From positions 6,944,001-7,008,000 of the forward strand of contig OW051496.1 of NCBI GenBank assembly GCA_932521035.1: 64,000 nucleotides of DNA, given 5' to 3'. A program made the position numbers and the translations under genes. How positions within the stretch are numbered: the first letter of the stretch is position 1; every line of letters begins with the position of its first letter. The notes under the pieces were generated by a model that saw only the letters and a program-made list of their open reading frames with translations, made no database searches and was not told the origin of the DNA. The stretch is from Oscheius dolichura (lineage: Eukaryota > Nematoda > Chromadorea > Rhabditida > Rhabditidae). Below, in pieces: positions 45,194 through 57,800 of the stretch.

Positions 45194-47518
45194 ATGGAAC
45201 CGGCCACCACCTATTCGAGGCTGGAGGACAACGAGAAGCCGGTGAGTCGTGCCCCCCTCTGCCAGCTTTCCAAGAGTCATTACAAACAACTTTTGAATGG
45301 TGTTGTTGTCTCTAAAGCCAAATGAGTTCCCTACCTACTCGGTACCCCCTCCATATCCTCTGAAACTGACAAGGAGGAAGTCTCTCTCGTGCCATTCTCG
45401 TCACCCTGTTCCCCAGAACCGAATGTCTATCACACTCCCAGTATTATTTTCACCCGCTATCACCCTTTCCTCAAGCTTCTAGGAGATCAGACGGTACTAA
45501 TGTAGGCATTAGGCGACCAAACGTGCTACTCGATCCAGCTCTCGAGGGCCCTTCCTCTCCCATCTCGGGTATGCTCAACTGTCCTGGCCCCTCTCCCGGT
45601 ACTTCTAGTCCCCACGGCTACTTTCCCGATGACGTTTTCTGAACCCCTAATCCTCCGGCGACTTCCTTCCTTCGGATGCTTCATAATTTATTCCAGCAAA
45701 ATGCCATAATCCCTGCTACCTCATAGATTAATGATTGATAGTAAAACAAACAATGTAGACCCTAGAGAGGCCACCACAATTAACTGAATAAGTCATGAGG
45801 ACGAGTCGTAGCAGGCGAAGGACAACACGACCCCCTGTGGAGAGGAGCTGCTCCCTCTCCTCTGTCCTCGACTAGTGTCGATTAGGCCAAGTGATGTGAG
45901 GAAAGTGAAACTGCAGAGGGGATCAGCTCCTAAAGCTGGCCTTGATCGGATGAGCCTGTCTTCTTGGAAGGGATAACTGTCACAGAATGCCTTGCCCCCT
46001 TTCCCCATTCGTATCTGTTCATCCCTTTTTCCTCCAGACCTGCCAGTGTCTCCAAAAAATGGATCCCCTCCTCTCTGACTAAAGCTGCAAGCACTTGAAA
46101 CAACCGGAAACGGAAAGATTCATGGGGAGAGCAGTCAGTCAGTCGGGTGACCCACTTGGGGAGGGCTTTACGCTTTTCGAGAATCCTCCCTTATCCGGCG
46201 GTGTACTCCCTTTCATCTCGTCTTACTGTCAGCCACAGATCATTTTCAGGTAACGAAGGTCGACACCAGTGCTCGGCCGGCCAAGGATCGCAAAGTGTCG
46301 ACCGGCACTCTCAACCGACTTATTCTGGTGGCCCAGGTGGGTAGCTCTTTTTGTTCTAGACCGTTTTGTCCCCTCCCGATCGTAGACAGAGGGCCGTCCC
46401 AATTTAGCTCGCTTCTTCTTCCTGCACCTCTAAAATTTCAATGCTCTCAAATTACCTGTCCCGTCATGAATACCTCTCTCTGTGCAAATGACGAGTATGG
46501 AAGATAATCTCCAGTCAGATACATTGAAATCAAAGTTCCGTTTTCCCGGGGCCGGCGGTGTTTCGTGGAGGACGCACTAATACGGATTATGATTCAGGCC
46601 CTGGAGAGCGAGGTGGATGGCCGACGGCAGACGGAGATTTCCGGAGGCAAGATCACTTTCTCGCTGAGGATGGCCAATATGGTAAGCAGGAGACAGTAGA
46701 CACGAGGATAACGACCTCCTTTCCAGATTCTACTCGTCCTTATAAACGCCTTGGTATTCACGGGTTTCGGTAAATATCAAGCGCCGGGAGACGGCGCCTA
46801 CAAGGTGCCCTTTCTGCCCGATGGAATAGAAAAGAACCCATTCTAGGATCTCCTCCTGACAGCGGATAAGTGGACTTACAACAGCGAGGCCGCCGCTGAC
46901 CTGCCGTCGACCTTTTCCCTGATGCAGCTGAATGGACAGTACTTGGCAGCGGCTATAACTATCTTCCTGTTGATGTCCACCATTTGCCTACAGCTGGTCC
47001 ATATCTGCCGAAAGCCATCTTCGCGGATTACGGTAGGCGTGCCCACTTCTCTCTAATCATTTGGTACTCAATTCACTACTTTCCAACGAGCCACGTAGAG
47101 CAGCAATTTCCCTCTCAAGAAAAAAAAACAATAACAGTTTGAGATAAGCTCTATGGTGTGATTATTTTTGTATTCCAAGCATCATCAGAGCCTGATTTTC
47201 CCTCTTCAGAGTATGTTCTACTCGTTCGGCGCTGTGCCGTTTTCCCTGTTCGTTTTCGGTCTCGAAATGCACTACAGTACCTGCCCCTGGGTCGACGACT
47301 TCTACATCCAAAGCGTCGCCAACAACGATATGTCTGCCCAGTGTGCCATAAATGGCTGGGCTCTGGCTGGGGTAGAACTATTTCCCGTTGAGGAAAGAGA
47401 GTATTTTTAGATCTTCTCCCTCCTCTCGTGTGGTCTCTTCGTCGCCGAGGGACTGATAACTGCTTTTTTCCGTACGGAAGGTGTTATTGAGCGGCATCAC
47501 AAGGACGCCGTCCTCTAG
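45194..47518 (+). CDS. Four-pass membrane protein C (unknown family)
   Basis: Seven exons close to 250 residues: 45194-45241, 46250-46336, 46598-46681, 46727-46804, 46847-47032, 47210-47371 and 47411-47518. The cytosolic N-terminus (MEPATTYSRLEDNEKP) is followed by a basic region. Four hydrophobic segments are seen: ILLVLINALVFTGFG, YLAAAITIFLLMSTICLQLV, MFYSFGAVPFSLFVFGL and IFSLLSCGLFVAEGLITAFF, with a Cys-containing loop between the last two (TCPWVDDFYIQSVANND...AQC) that could form a disulfide outside the cell. The short C-tail ends HHKDAVL. An acidic/aromatic loop follows TM1 (ADKWTYNSEAAADLP). The topology recalls TMEM179-like proteins, but I cannot confirm homology. All introns after the second exon except 47033-47209 and 46337-46597 are 39-45 nt. 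AATAAA at about 47600. Confidence 0.75.
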
Positions 47519-47805
47519 GCCCGCCGGCCACTATCTTCTGGGAACATGTGATCTCTATCTACCGGTTATGAACCCCTCCTATTCTATAGATATTCTGTAA
47601 ATAAACGGAACTCGAACCACTTCCCCCAGACAGACTTTTCTTCCCAGATAATGGAGACCCCCATCAAATAGACCTGTTTACAAGAAAACGGCTCTCTGTC
47701 CACTTACAGAGAGCCCCAGCTGTTCCAATATAAAACCGACGATAGTTTATTTGCTCTCCCAGTATTCACAAATATACACGAATTGATAGAAACTGATAGA
47801 ATAGG

Positions 47806-49281
47806 CTAGATATCGTTATCGTCGTCTTCGACGGGGCGACGATGGACTTGGTGGCGACGGCGGGGCACGACATTCACCCGGGGCACTCCTCCGACCACGC
47901 CGCTCTCAATTCCACACTCGTCCACACCGCGGAGGATACGGAAGAAGCCGTCCTCTCCCTGAATTTTCAATTATTTCTTCTGTTAACGATGGCCAAACAA
48001 ACCCAATCGGTGTTCCAGCTGTTGGCCACCAGCCAGTAGGGCATGCCCTGGTCGACTCCCCATCCGATCAGTTTGACGGCGTGTCCTCCTCCGAGCTTTC
48101 CTCCAGTGTGGACGTAGACTCCTCCATCGTAGTTTAGGAAATCCTCGTAGACTTCGAAGGCGATCTCCAGGGGTCCGTGGGTCATCAGCTCCTTCTGGAT
48201 GGCCTCGACGTTGTCCTTGACTCCGTAGGCGGAGCGACCTCAAAAGGCGACGTCCGTTTTCATAAGGACTGCTTACCGTAGTACTTATCCTCACTGTAGG
48301 TCTTCTGGGAGTAGCCGTCGACGCACTTCTTCTCGCACTTGGGAGTGGGGTACAGATCGTGGGGGCAGGGGTCGAAGTGGGTCTTCTTGGAGTGGTGCTC
48401 ACAGGGAGGGAATGGATAGGGCCTGAACTACAGTATGTCATCTGTCGATTAACAGTCCTACTTGCAACCGGTTTTCGTGGTGAAGTTGGATCCCGTGACG
48501 ATTCCATCCTTAACCCAGAACTTCCAGGCTGAGAGGGGGTCTCCTCCATTGCATCTAAAAGGGGAAAATACTCTTCTTATCAATCACAAGAGGGACAATA
48601 ACAAGAGGACTGCCACTCACCCGAAGCCGCAGCTCTTGCAGCAGGAAAGAAGGTCGTCGGACGAAAGAGTCACTTGAGTCTGCCCGTTTGTGGCGATGCA
48701 GATACGGTCGGACATGGCCTCGACGGCTCCGAAGGCCCAGCAGGATCCGCAGCTGGACTGGTCCCTGATGGCCTTGATGGACTCGCACTCGGGCCACTGC
48801 TGGCGGGAGTCGAAGCTTTCTGGGATGTCGAGGTCCAGGTCCTTGGTGGAGGAGAGGTGCTTCTTGGCCTAGGACAGGATTCTTTTAGGCAAGAGAGGCC
48901 GAGAGTACCTCAACAGACAGTCTGACGTGGTTGACTCCCATCAGACCCCACTTTGCTTTGTCCGGCTTGCCAGTGAATCTTCTCTGCTTCTTGGCGGTCC
49001 ACAGGTTTTGGTTATCGTTGACATAGTCGATCAGTTCATCTCCAGAGAGTTCTTCAGCCTCTGTAGACAGTTCGCGGTTCCGGTATCTCTCTAAATATGG
49101 ATCATAAGGCCCCTGAAAAAGGTGTCTACCTAGTGTGGAGACCCTTATCTTTTGTTTTGGGGCTTCTTCCTCCGAGTCGGAAGAGTGGCGGCCGGCTACT
49201 AGGGCTGTGCCCAGCAGGCACAGAAACAGAAGTTTCTATAGGAGAAAGATTTCTTCAAAATGGATGGAGGTCACTTACCAT
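47806..49281 (-). CDS. CTSB: Cathepsin B-like cysteine protease
   Basis: Papain-family (C1A) protease, secreted or lysosomal; in nematodes often a gut digestive enzyme. Exons 49281-49279, 49235-49130, 49090-48909, 48868-48621, 48554-48462, 48422-48277, 48238-48003 and 47958-47806 give 388 residues. The first exon holds only the ATG. A signal peptide ([15 protein letters not shown]) and an acidic propeptide precede the mature start near [14 protein letters not shown]. The catalytic Cys is in [12 protein letters not shown], the His in [12 protein letters not shown], the Asn in NSWNTDWG. The cathepsin B occluding-loop region is present ([14 protein letters not shown], with the HH pair). The C-terminus has an unusual basic then acidic extension ([21 protein letters not shown]) beyond the usual end. 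A TATA box lies 45 bp upstream. A partial inverted copy is at 49769-49950. Confidence 0.95.
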
Positions 49282-49325
49282 GGAGGTTGGAGAGCGCAGA
49301 GCTGGTTCTTTATCAGCACAGGCCT

Positions 49326-49332
49326 CCTTATA
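49326..49332 (-). promoter_or_regulatory. Probable TATA box of the cathepsin B gene
   Basis: On the minus strand, TATAAGG occurs about 45 bp upstream of the ATG at 49281, in the context TTCTTTATAAGGAGGC. Confidence 0.45.
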
Positions 49333-49768
49333 AAGAACATTTCCGTTATCAGCAAAGTGGACCCACCGGCGTCCACCCAGTCGGTCATTTTTTGAAGGCC
49401 CCCTGCTAAAGGGGGTTATCGGCTGTTGTAAAAAGATATCTACTGTTGTTTACTCCTAAAAATTTGGGTAAAAGACAAGGATCATTGAAAAGCTGGTTTG
49501 AGATGGGCAGAGAACAGTGAGCGGGAAGAAAAACGCAGCCTTATCGAGGTGCCAATCAGAGACACTGGCACATCTCTATCAAGTGACCGGGACAGCTATC
49601 ACCGAGCTTCTTGGAGAGGAACAGTTTGCCGGCAGACACATTGATTTGAAAATAAACCGTGTGCATGGATAGCCGAACACGGAGAGAATCTAACATTCAG
49701 TCAGGCCCTGCCACGGCCTCCCAGGAGGAGGACGATAGGGAGAGGAGGTGATCGCACAGGAAATCTCT

Positions 49769-49950
49769 CAGGGCATGCCCTACTGGCTGGTGGCCAACAG
49801 CTGGAACACCGATTGGGTTTGTTTCACTAACTCTAATAGAAGAAATAATAGAAAATTCAGGGAGAGGACGGCTTCTTCCTTATCCTCTGCGGTGTGGACG
49901 AGTGTGGAATTGAGAGCGGCGTGGTCGGAGGAGTACCCCGGGTAAATCTC
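49769..49950 (+). pseudogene. Inverted partial copy of the cathepsin B 3' end
   Basis: The plus strand repeats the end of the minus-strand cathepsin B gene: [16 protein letters not shown], a 44-nt intron in the same place (GTTTGT...AAAATTCAG), then the start of the last exon. Over the first ~90 bases of that exon only about five differ, and two change the protein (FFRILRG to FFLILCG). The copy stops matching soon after CCCCGGGTAAAT and lacks the catalytic Cys and His exons. The intron is retained, so the copy arose at DNA level. The two copies form an inverted repeat about 1.7 kb apart. Confidence 0.88.
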
Positions 49951-49995
49951 CGTGGAGATGGGTCTATATGGATAAAACGGCATCACGGGTTTGAT

Positions 49996-50011
49996 AATAA
50001 ATATATTTATT
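49996..50011. terminator. Palindromic AATAAATATATTTATT, possible two-way poly(A) signal
   Basis: A perfect 16-bp palindrome that gives AATAAA on both strands. It lies 85 bp beyond the KCNQ stop (minus strand) and about 45 bp beyond the end of the cathepsin fragment (plus strand). It can serve as poly(A) signal for the channel gene. Confidence 0.5.
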
Positions 50012-50096
50012 CATTTTTTTCTGATAGATTTCTTCTTTGGTGATACCACAATATTCACAAATAATTCGGAGTAAATTGAGCCATTGACCCGTCTCG

Positions 50097-53000
50097 TCAG
50101 ACTTCCTCCTCGTCCTCGTCGTCAAGGAGTCGAGTCTTCTCACTAATATTAAAAGGACCCGTTTGTTGAGATCTAGCCGTAAACATCTCCAGCGTCTCCG
50201 TACTGGCCAGGGGATTCACGAATCCGCGATTGTTGATGTCCTCGAGGCGGGCATGCGCCGAGTGGGGCGGCGACTTGCCCCTGTTCCTGTTCAGGAACAC
50301 CTCCAAGAGGAGATCCATCTTCTTGTCCATCTTGTCCAGCTGAAGGAGATTAGACCTCAACCAAAAAAAAGATGATAAGAGTACCTGTCTTTCCATGACA
50401 CATACCCTGTGGACGAGGGATACCTTCGTCTCCGCCTTGTCCGAGTTCTTCCCCACGAGAGTGTCCAGTCTAAAGGCGCCTGTCTTCTGCCAGTGGCCGA
50501 CTCACTTGACTTGGAGGCTTTTGACCCTCGACTGCAGGTCAACATGTCCCGCGGAATACTGCTCAATTACATCCTTTACGTCATACGGCTTCAAGGCTTC
50601 TTTGAACTTCCTCCTGGCTAATAAGAGCTGACAGCGGCGGATGGCTCTGATGGCGTTCTTTAGCACCGGGGTGTATTCGTCGAGTGTCCTCGGCTGGAGA
50701 GATGGCACCTCATCGTCTGTAACATGGGGGATGTCGTTTAGGGAGAAGAGAGAAATGTGACGGTTGATAGAGGGGAAAGCAGGGAGAAGCATTCTAGAGA
50801 CAGAGAGAAGGCATGCATGTAAGGGATGAAGTGTCGAAGTTGTGGCTGAGTGTGGCTGTGGTGCAGTGGCGCCCCGCTTCCGGTGAGATAGACAGTGGTG
50901 TTCGTCCTCCTGTCATGTCTAACCTTCGGTAAAAATGACGAAAGATTTCTGCTTTCTCTCTCGGGAGCGAGTACCACACGACGTCAGGACGCTCCACATA
51001 CCCTCTACAGCACTTGTACTGTTGCTCGGACTTCGACTGCTCCTCTGCATCCGTTCACACCATTGATACAAGGGAGCCATCATGATACTGTAGTCGTGGA
51101 GGATGGGTGGGGCGCTGGCTGCCGACACAGTCGTGGGGAGATTCGGACCGGCGTCCGCGGTTAGGAATCGGCACAGGGAGAGGGACCGCGTCGGACGTCT
51201 TTTATCTGACCATGCAACTGTGTAAATTAGAAATAGGACAAGGAGGAACAGCCAACAAGCAGGAAACTTAAAGAGTCTCTCCGAACACTCGCATTCTCCC
51301 GCTCGAGCAGGCACCCACCTGTGTCCGCGTTTCCCAAACTGTTGGTGTTGGTGATCCGGTTGTGCGGGGTGGAGTCATCCAGTCGTCTCGTCTTGCTGCT
51401 TTTTGTCCTCCACCCGAGGGAAAACCCCAAGGCGCCGAGGGATTCCAGCTCGGAGATGTCTGATGTCGAGACGATACTGAAAAGGAGGTGGCTGATGGGT
51501 AATGACCCAGGAGGACATGCAATATATTTGAGCAGAAAGGATACAGTATCCAGCGCCAGATTCAGATATCAAAAGAGGAAAAGCTACACTACATCTACGG
51601 TCAATTGGATAACTACCGAAGGGTCTGCTTTTTAAAGAAAGAACAAAAGATTCGAAGCATGACAAGAGAAGGCTCAAAAAATATAGTAGACATCCCTGGA
51701 TGCGTTCACGATATCTAAAGAAAAACCTATCAAATTACCGTGATGAAAATCGAACTCCATTGCTAAAAAGACTCGGTTATGGCTTTCGAACAGGTCACTG
51801 GTTACAATGTGTACGTGCTCGAATCCCACCTGATGTTGTCCCCTGTTGACCTCGGGACGAGTAGCGATCTCCCCAGGGCATGGTGCAAACTGTTACCCGT
51901 GACCGGCGTGGGGGCAGACACTTCTAAAACAGCTGCATCCGGCTGACATCACGGCTCACCGATGTCCGGATTCTGCGCCGTCGGTTTCCTCTTGGTGCTC
52001 TGTCGCAGCCGCCCAATGAAACTCGTCGAATTCCCGGTCCCGTTCCCCGTCATTTTGAATCTCAAAGAAATATGTCAAAAAAAGGAGTTAAAATACTTAC
52101 GGTGGACTGGAAGCCGGAGCTAGGTGGACTTTCCACGTGGCGATGGAGGTGCTCTCCGGCAGGGCGCAGTAGTGTCTCCAGTGGCACTGAATCAGCCGAG
52201 CTGCCGGCACCCGCCTCCGGATCAAATGTTTCTGCCTCTGATGTTGTTGGACCTTTAACGCGAAGCCAGAACCCAGTATACCCTGAAAGATATTGCTCTG
52301 AATAAAATGGCGATGGACTCACGGCTGGGAGAGCAAAGAAGGAGATGCCCAGAAGTGCGCAGACGGAGGCTATGCACTTGCCCGGCCACGTCTCGGGAGT
52401 CTTGTCCCCGTAGCCGACGGTCGACAGGGTGATCACTCCCCACCCTGAAAGAAAATAGTAAATGAAAGAGACGAAGACTCACAGAGGGCGTCTGCAAATG
52501 TCTGGTACTTGTCGTTGATGCCCTTCTCGGCCAAGTACACCAAAAAGGAGGAGAAGATTAATCCTAAGAAGCCGATATACACCGTAGTCAGCAGTTCCTG
52601 AAATGGCTCTTTGTTCTCTTTGAAAGGAAGGAGGGGGACCTGTCTGTGTGCCCAGACGACGGAGCCGAGCAGCTTCCAAGTACCCGCTCTTCGATCAATC
52701 CGTAACATTCGAAGGATTTGGAAAAACCGCAAGCCTCGAATGGCCGAGGCGGCGAAGACCTGGCCAGTGACACCCGTAAAAAGTACTGTAAGCGAAGCGA
52801 TGATAACAATTATATCTGAAGGGGTGTAAGGAAGCGGGAGGAGGGCGGAATACCAATGACACAGTAGGCACTCGTAGCGAAACGCAGTCTCCCTGAGAGG
52901 CCGCGGTACCGACTCCGGCAGCCGGACGACCACACTCGGCAGATGTACTCCACGGCTAGCCAGATGACGAATATTATCTCCTGTAAGAGGGAAAGACACG

Positions 53001-54855
53001 TCTTTCTCAAGAGAGAACTTACGAGGTAGAAAAGGATCAGAGTGGCCTCGTCTTCAAAATCCGGCATTGTGGAGAAGACGGACAGTGCCAGGCACATTAG
53101 CACCATGAACAGCCTAAATCCGTTTTCTTCCCAGTAAAGAGACTTTCAACTCACACGGCCAAGTGGTAACTGGCGGCTTTCCATCCCCGTGGCCGTTCCA
53201 GGAAGTTGTGTACCCTCGTCTGAACCCGTCGAAATCTCTGGTCCGTCCTGTAGTGCTTGTAGGCCAGCGGTTTGCCCACCAGAGACATTTTGCGGAGTCT
53301 CGTCTGAAAAGAAAGCCATATCTGGGATGGAAATGGTTTGAAAATGAAGAGGGATCTGGGATGACGAGAGGGAAGACTACCTGGTGGAATAGCAAGGTCT
53401 AATCCCCAAGATCTGGACAATGTCCCCCTTTTAAAATGTCACCGAATATCATCCTCCTTTCACCATGTCAATTAACCCAATTATTGAGAAGAGGAACAAA
53501 CACACTTCGCGGGCATCATTTGAGCAGATGAGTTTTTTTGACTCTTTTATGTTTTGGCGGATATCTGCTTATTCACTCCGAGTCTTTATCATATAGGCTT
53601 TTGTTCGACATTCTAGATCAGTGTTTTATATTTTAGAGGAAGAAAATATCCAAAATAATGACTCGAATACGGTAGAGAACAAGATAAAGAGAAGTAAACA
53701 AGAATAATGGGCAATGTTTAGGAGCCACCGGTTTGTACAAGGAGGACGCTCGTCTTATCCATGGTATTTATCCTCATAAAGATGGAGAGAAGGGGGATGG
53801 AAGAGCTACAAAGTGAGGGACGCGCCTTGTGCTCTGCGTAGCGAAAGAGATTAGAGAATGAAGAAGATTGTGCGGCGACATCGAGGATTCGATTTGATGC
53901 CATGCCATAGACAAACACGTAGCACCCGAACCGGACACATTCTCGAATTACAAGCATCCTCACTCTGTTGGAAATGTTAGAGGGAAGGCCAAGATCTTGT
54001 ACCCGGACAACAAGGACGACGTCCTCATTAGGAGAGGCTGCCCGATTAGGGAGCAGGGGGGAAGCGGGCAGGAGGAAGGTGTCCAGGAAAGGCAACAGCC
54101 AGGGCAACGACTGTCTCTGCGCAATAAATGTCTAATGGGCAGGGAGTTATTATGGGAGAGAAATTGAACAGGAGACGACGGGGGCCGACGAGCCGAAGAG
54201 GCTGTACGCCGTATTTACCGGAACTCGGAGGAGAATACAAATCTGAGCGTCATTTTGACGTAACTGGCTTCTATAAACAGCGGATGGGAGGCGAAAAATA
54301 AAGTAGGCAGGCAAGATAGGTCAACGGGTAGGAGGAGGCCCTGGGACAGGTGCAACTTCAAGGTGAGAACAGGTCAAATGAATCACTGGCTGAATATTCA
54401 AAGAGGGAGACCGGTCGGCCACCCAAAGGGGATCGGACGAGACTGACCTCCGGGATGGAGGACGGAATGAAATGACTTTAAAACAAGGATCGGAAATGAC
54501 TCTCGGCTTGGCGGCGGGCAGGGCGTCGAGTGACTGGCCACAAGTGCGAAGAGAAACAGATGTGTCGACCTTTCGCTGACGCAGAAGAGCCCCCGGCTCT
54601 GATCCGGAGAAGACACACTCGGACCCGGAGTTTACGACCCCCGTCGGACCCGCGAACTTTTAAAAAAGGGGAGCAAAAAGAACGGAGACTCGGTAATTTT
54701 CCCATTCACGTGCACTTTCACGGTTGGCCCCGGGGCGACACAATGGAGAGACTCACCTCGTAGAGCAGGTGATTGAGCGTCGTCTCCTCGTTGTCTAGAG
54801 AGACTGCGGTTGACTCGGCGAAGACCACGTTCCGGGGAGAACCTCTCTTCGCATC
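50097..54855 (-). CDS. KCNQ: KCNQ/KQT voltage-gated potassium channel
   Basis: Slow non-inactivating K+ channel subunit of the plasma membrane, tetrameric and PIP2- and calmodulin-dependent. Fifteen exons join in phase: 54855-54757, 53303-53155, 53113-53023, 52980-52854, 52815-52640, 52597-52483, 52444-52323, 52282-52101, 52060-51960, 51923-51830, 51476-51319, 51205-51002, 50716-50506, 50469-50385 and 50339-50097, giving at least 718 residues. Hall-marks: [10 protein letters not shown] and [12 protein letters not shown] before S1; S4 as [19 protein letters not shown]; pore [23 protein letters not shown] after S6; helix A with an IQ motif ([12 protein letters not shown]); helix B and subunit-interaction region [22 protein letters not shown]; coiled-coil tail ([16 protein letters not shown]). 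It ends LDDEDEEEV. The exon at 54855 begins at an acceptor, so the start codon lies further right and was not found. Confidence 0.93.
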
Positions 54856-57800
54856 CTGAAACCTCTTGGTAATGGCTGTCCCTCTCTCGACTTCAGGAGG
54901 CCGTCGCCGGAGGGGAGAGGCCCCCCTGCCCTCCCCTACTCGACCTACGGGAAATGAGATCTCCGCACGCGAGAAGATTTCGGGTAAAATTAGCCAGATC
55001 AGAAGACAAGGAGGGGGAAAGTCGCGAGATCCCACCCTTGTAGTCCGTTCCCAAGACTCGGCGTCACTCCTTATATCGAAGCGGATCGAGCCGGGGCAGA
55101 GCAGACGACGGGCCCACGGTGTGTGTTATCTCGCCTGATTGAATGGACTTGTTGAGGGAGGAAAGACGGCGACGAGAGAGGTGATGAGGACGAAAAACAA
55201 AAGGAGAAAAAGACAGTCAAGTGCAGCCGAGCAGGCAGAATGCGGCCAGCCACAGTTCACAAGAGCCGAGACCTTTTCTGAGCTTCCTTGGCGGCAGAGA
55301 GACGAAATTTTGAACGGGCCAGGAAGATGATCCGCCGTCAGATTATTGGAATTGCTGTTCTACACGTAACTTCCTCTGGAGCTCAAATATGGTTCAAATG
55401 TCAAGTAGAATTTGAAGAAAACACAGAATTTTTGGAGAAAATAGTACAGGAGATCAGGTATAGCTGTGCCGGTTGATGGGAGCGGTGAATAGTCGTCTAA
55501 TTGAAATGGACCGGAAAACGGAAAAGCCGTCAAAGTAATATTGGCTGTAACAAGTAGATAATTAGGTTGGTCATGAGCTTTCTCGGCAGGTGCGACTCCC
55601 GTCGCGTGAAGGCGAGTGATGTGAACACCGTGACGACGAGGCAGGGGGAGACTGATTGCATTGTCACCTCCCCCCTTGGAAAAATAAAAAGGCCGGAAAA
55701 ATAATTGGCTCCTCAATGGACAGGGGGCACAAAGTTCGCGTAGAGATTTCTTTGAAAGGGGGAGGACGGGATCAACAAGATCAAAACTCAATTGGGGATG
55801 AATAGAGGGAAGGGCAGAGAAGCAGAGGCGTGTCTGAAGGAGGCCCGGCCGGCTCGGTAATAATCACGACTCAGGTGTTCAAATGGATACTCCCTGATCT
55901 CGCGGGCCTTTTTTTCACTTTTATCCATAGGTGTACGGTACTAGCCGCTGGAGATAATAACGAGCCAGTATAGCTTATGTTTTTCTGGGATTCCCTACAT
56001 GAAGAGGGGGAGATAATCACACCACGCAAGGACGAAAGAAGACGTAAGCAGCTACATTTCAGTCACGAAATCTGTTAATGAGAACAAAGCACACTTTGGG
56101 CCCCGAGAATAACCCCCAGGAGAGGCGGCCGGTAGACAAAGGAGTTCCCCCTGCAGAAGTCATTCAACTGCTCCTTTTTTGCAGGTAACAAGCTCGGCCA
56201 GGGAGTTCACTCAAAAGGCAAAGGGACATTGTTTCGGACATAAAATGAGCCAGCCACCAGTCCGCCTTTATAGTCCCTTGCAATTACGCCGACTTTGCTC
56301 CCGTTGCGCGTCACAACTACTAATAATAACCGCGACCGACGACAATTTGAGAGGATTTCGAAAGGAGGATGGAAGTGATCTTTTGGGGGGACGGGCGACG
56401 GTGACTATCCGCAGGTGAAGTGAGTAAGGGGCTCACTGACCAAACTGCTTTATTCTGGTATACTGTAGCCACTAGAGAAGTGGATCGGATACAGAGGAGG
56501 CTAGACACAAACTACGGTAGGGAGAGTAAACTGGAAAAAGGCGGTCTCCCGAGGATGGCACACCCCGAAGTACCCACTTCTCCTGACTTCGGAAGTCGGT
56601 TTTTCCATCTTCTTCCTATGCATTTATCATGGTTGGGAGGGTGCTTATGGAATCACTCAGTGTGGGTCTCAAGATGAAAAAAACAGAAAATAAGAAGAAG
56701 CAGGCGGGGGTCCTCCTAATCCGACGGAAATAACAGACGACACCAGTTACGTCAAAAGGATGAGGAAAGATTTGCACCGGGGGAAGAAGGTGGAGGATGC
56801 CTCTTTGATCTGGGCCATTGGGAGGGACGAGGGGTGTGGGAGGCTATAAAATTTGGGAGTCAAAAATTGCTGGCAATGGGGTTGTTTGATTTATGAAGGA
56901 AGAAGCTCCCTGTGATCAGAAGGCCCTAGGGTTCTCAATGGGCCGCGCCGGGCCGAGGGCCTGAACTCATGGCTCGGCCCGGTCCGATGGGTTGGATATC
57001 CCCCGTCCTCCTGTCGCTTACCTCTTTCCCCTTTATTCAACCGACAAATCTTGTTGTCAGTCCTTGCTGTCCCCGAACAAAATTAGCTAATCTCGTAAAA
57101 TTCTCATAATCAGCCTGACAACCACGTGCAATCACACCGCCAAACATGGCGGCCTAGATATGGCCCGGCAGACTCTTCTCCCCTTAAAAACTAAAGAAGT
57201 GCAAACAATTACGTGAGTTAATGAGATATGGACGAGAGGAAAGAAGCCAAATAATTGACCGAGCGATGGGATGATGATAATTGGAAACGGGGGCAGGAAG
57301 CACATTTTCCGATCTGGAAGTGACATAGCCGGGATTAGGACACGCGAGACGGATTCAAGGGGGGAGACGACACCTTCTCGGGGCGGAATAGTTGACGAGG
57401 AGGTTTCCTGAGGTTCTCACGGTACAATAACACTCATTTGACTGACGAGGGGGATAGAAAGAGAGGGCCTCCCCCAACCAGAAGACGTCTCCCTCAATCA
57501 GCCACCTTCATCCTCTTTTTTGTCCCCTGCCCATCACAGATCTGCTCCCTCTCTTCTCCTGGAAAAGCCGTCCCCCTCCCTCACGTGGTTTCTATAGATG
57601 TCTTTCTGATTTGGAACAAGTGAAGTGGCTTGATTATTTTCCCGACCAATCCTTCAATTATAGACAATTTCAACCTTTCAGAGATTATAATTGCATAACC
57701 GCGAGGGGTACCTATTTTTAGAAGTTGTATTGAAGTTCAGTAATATTTTTCTGGTCACTTTTGAGGAAGAGACGGGTACTGTAGTGTACGGTACATTGTA

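Noticed and set aside
49664-49800. Chimeric gene joining MDSRTRRESNIQSG... to the cathepsin fragment
   Set aside because: The only candidate intron would be about 24 nt, too short to be spliced, and the frame otherwise ends at a TGA.
51780-51850. B-box-like GTGCTCGAATCCCAC
   Set aside because: It lies at the end of a KCNQ exon that closes in phase with its neighbours, and no A box or acceptor stem is present.
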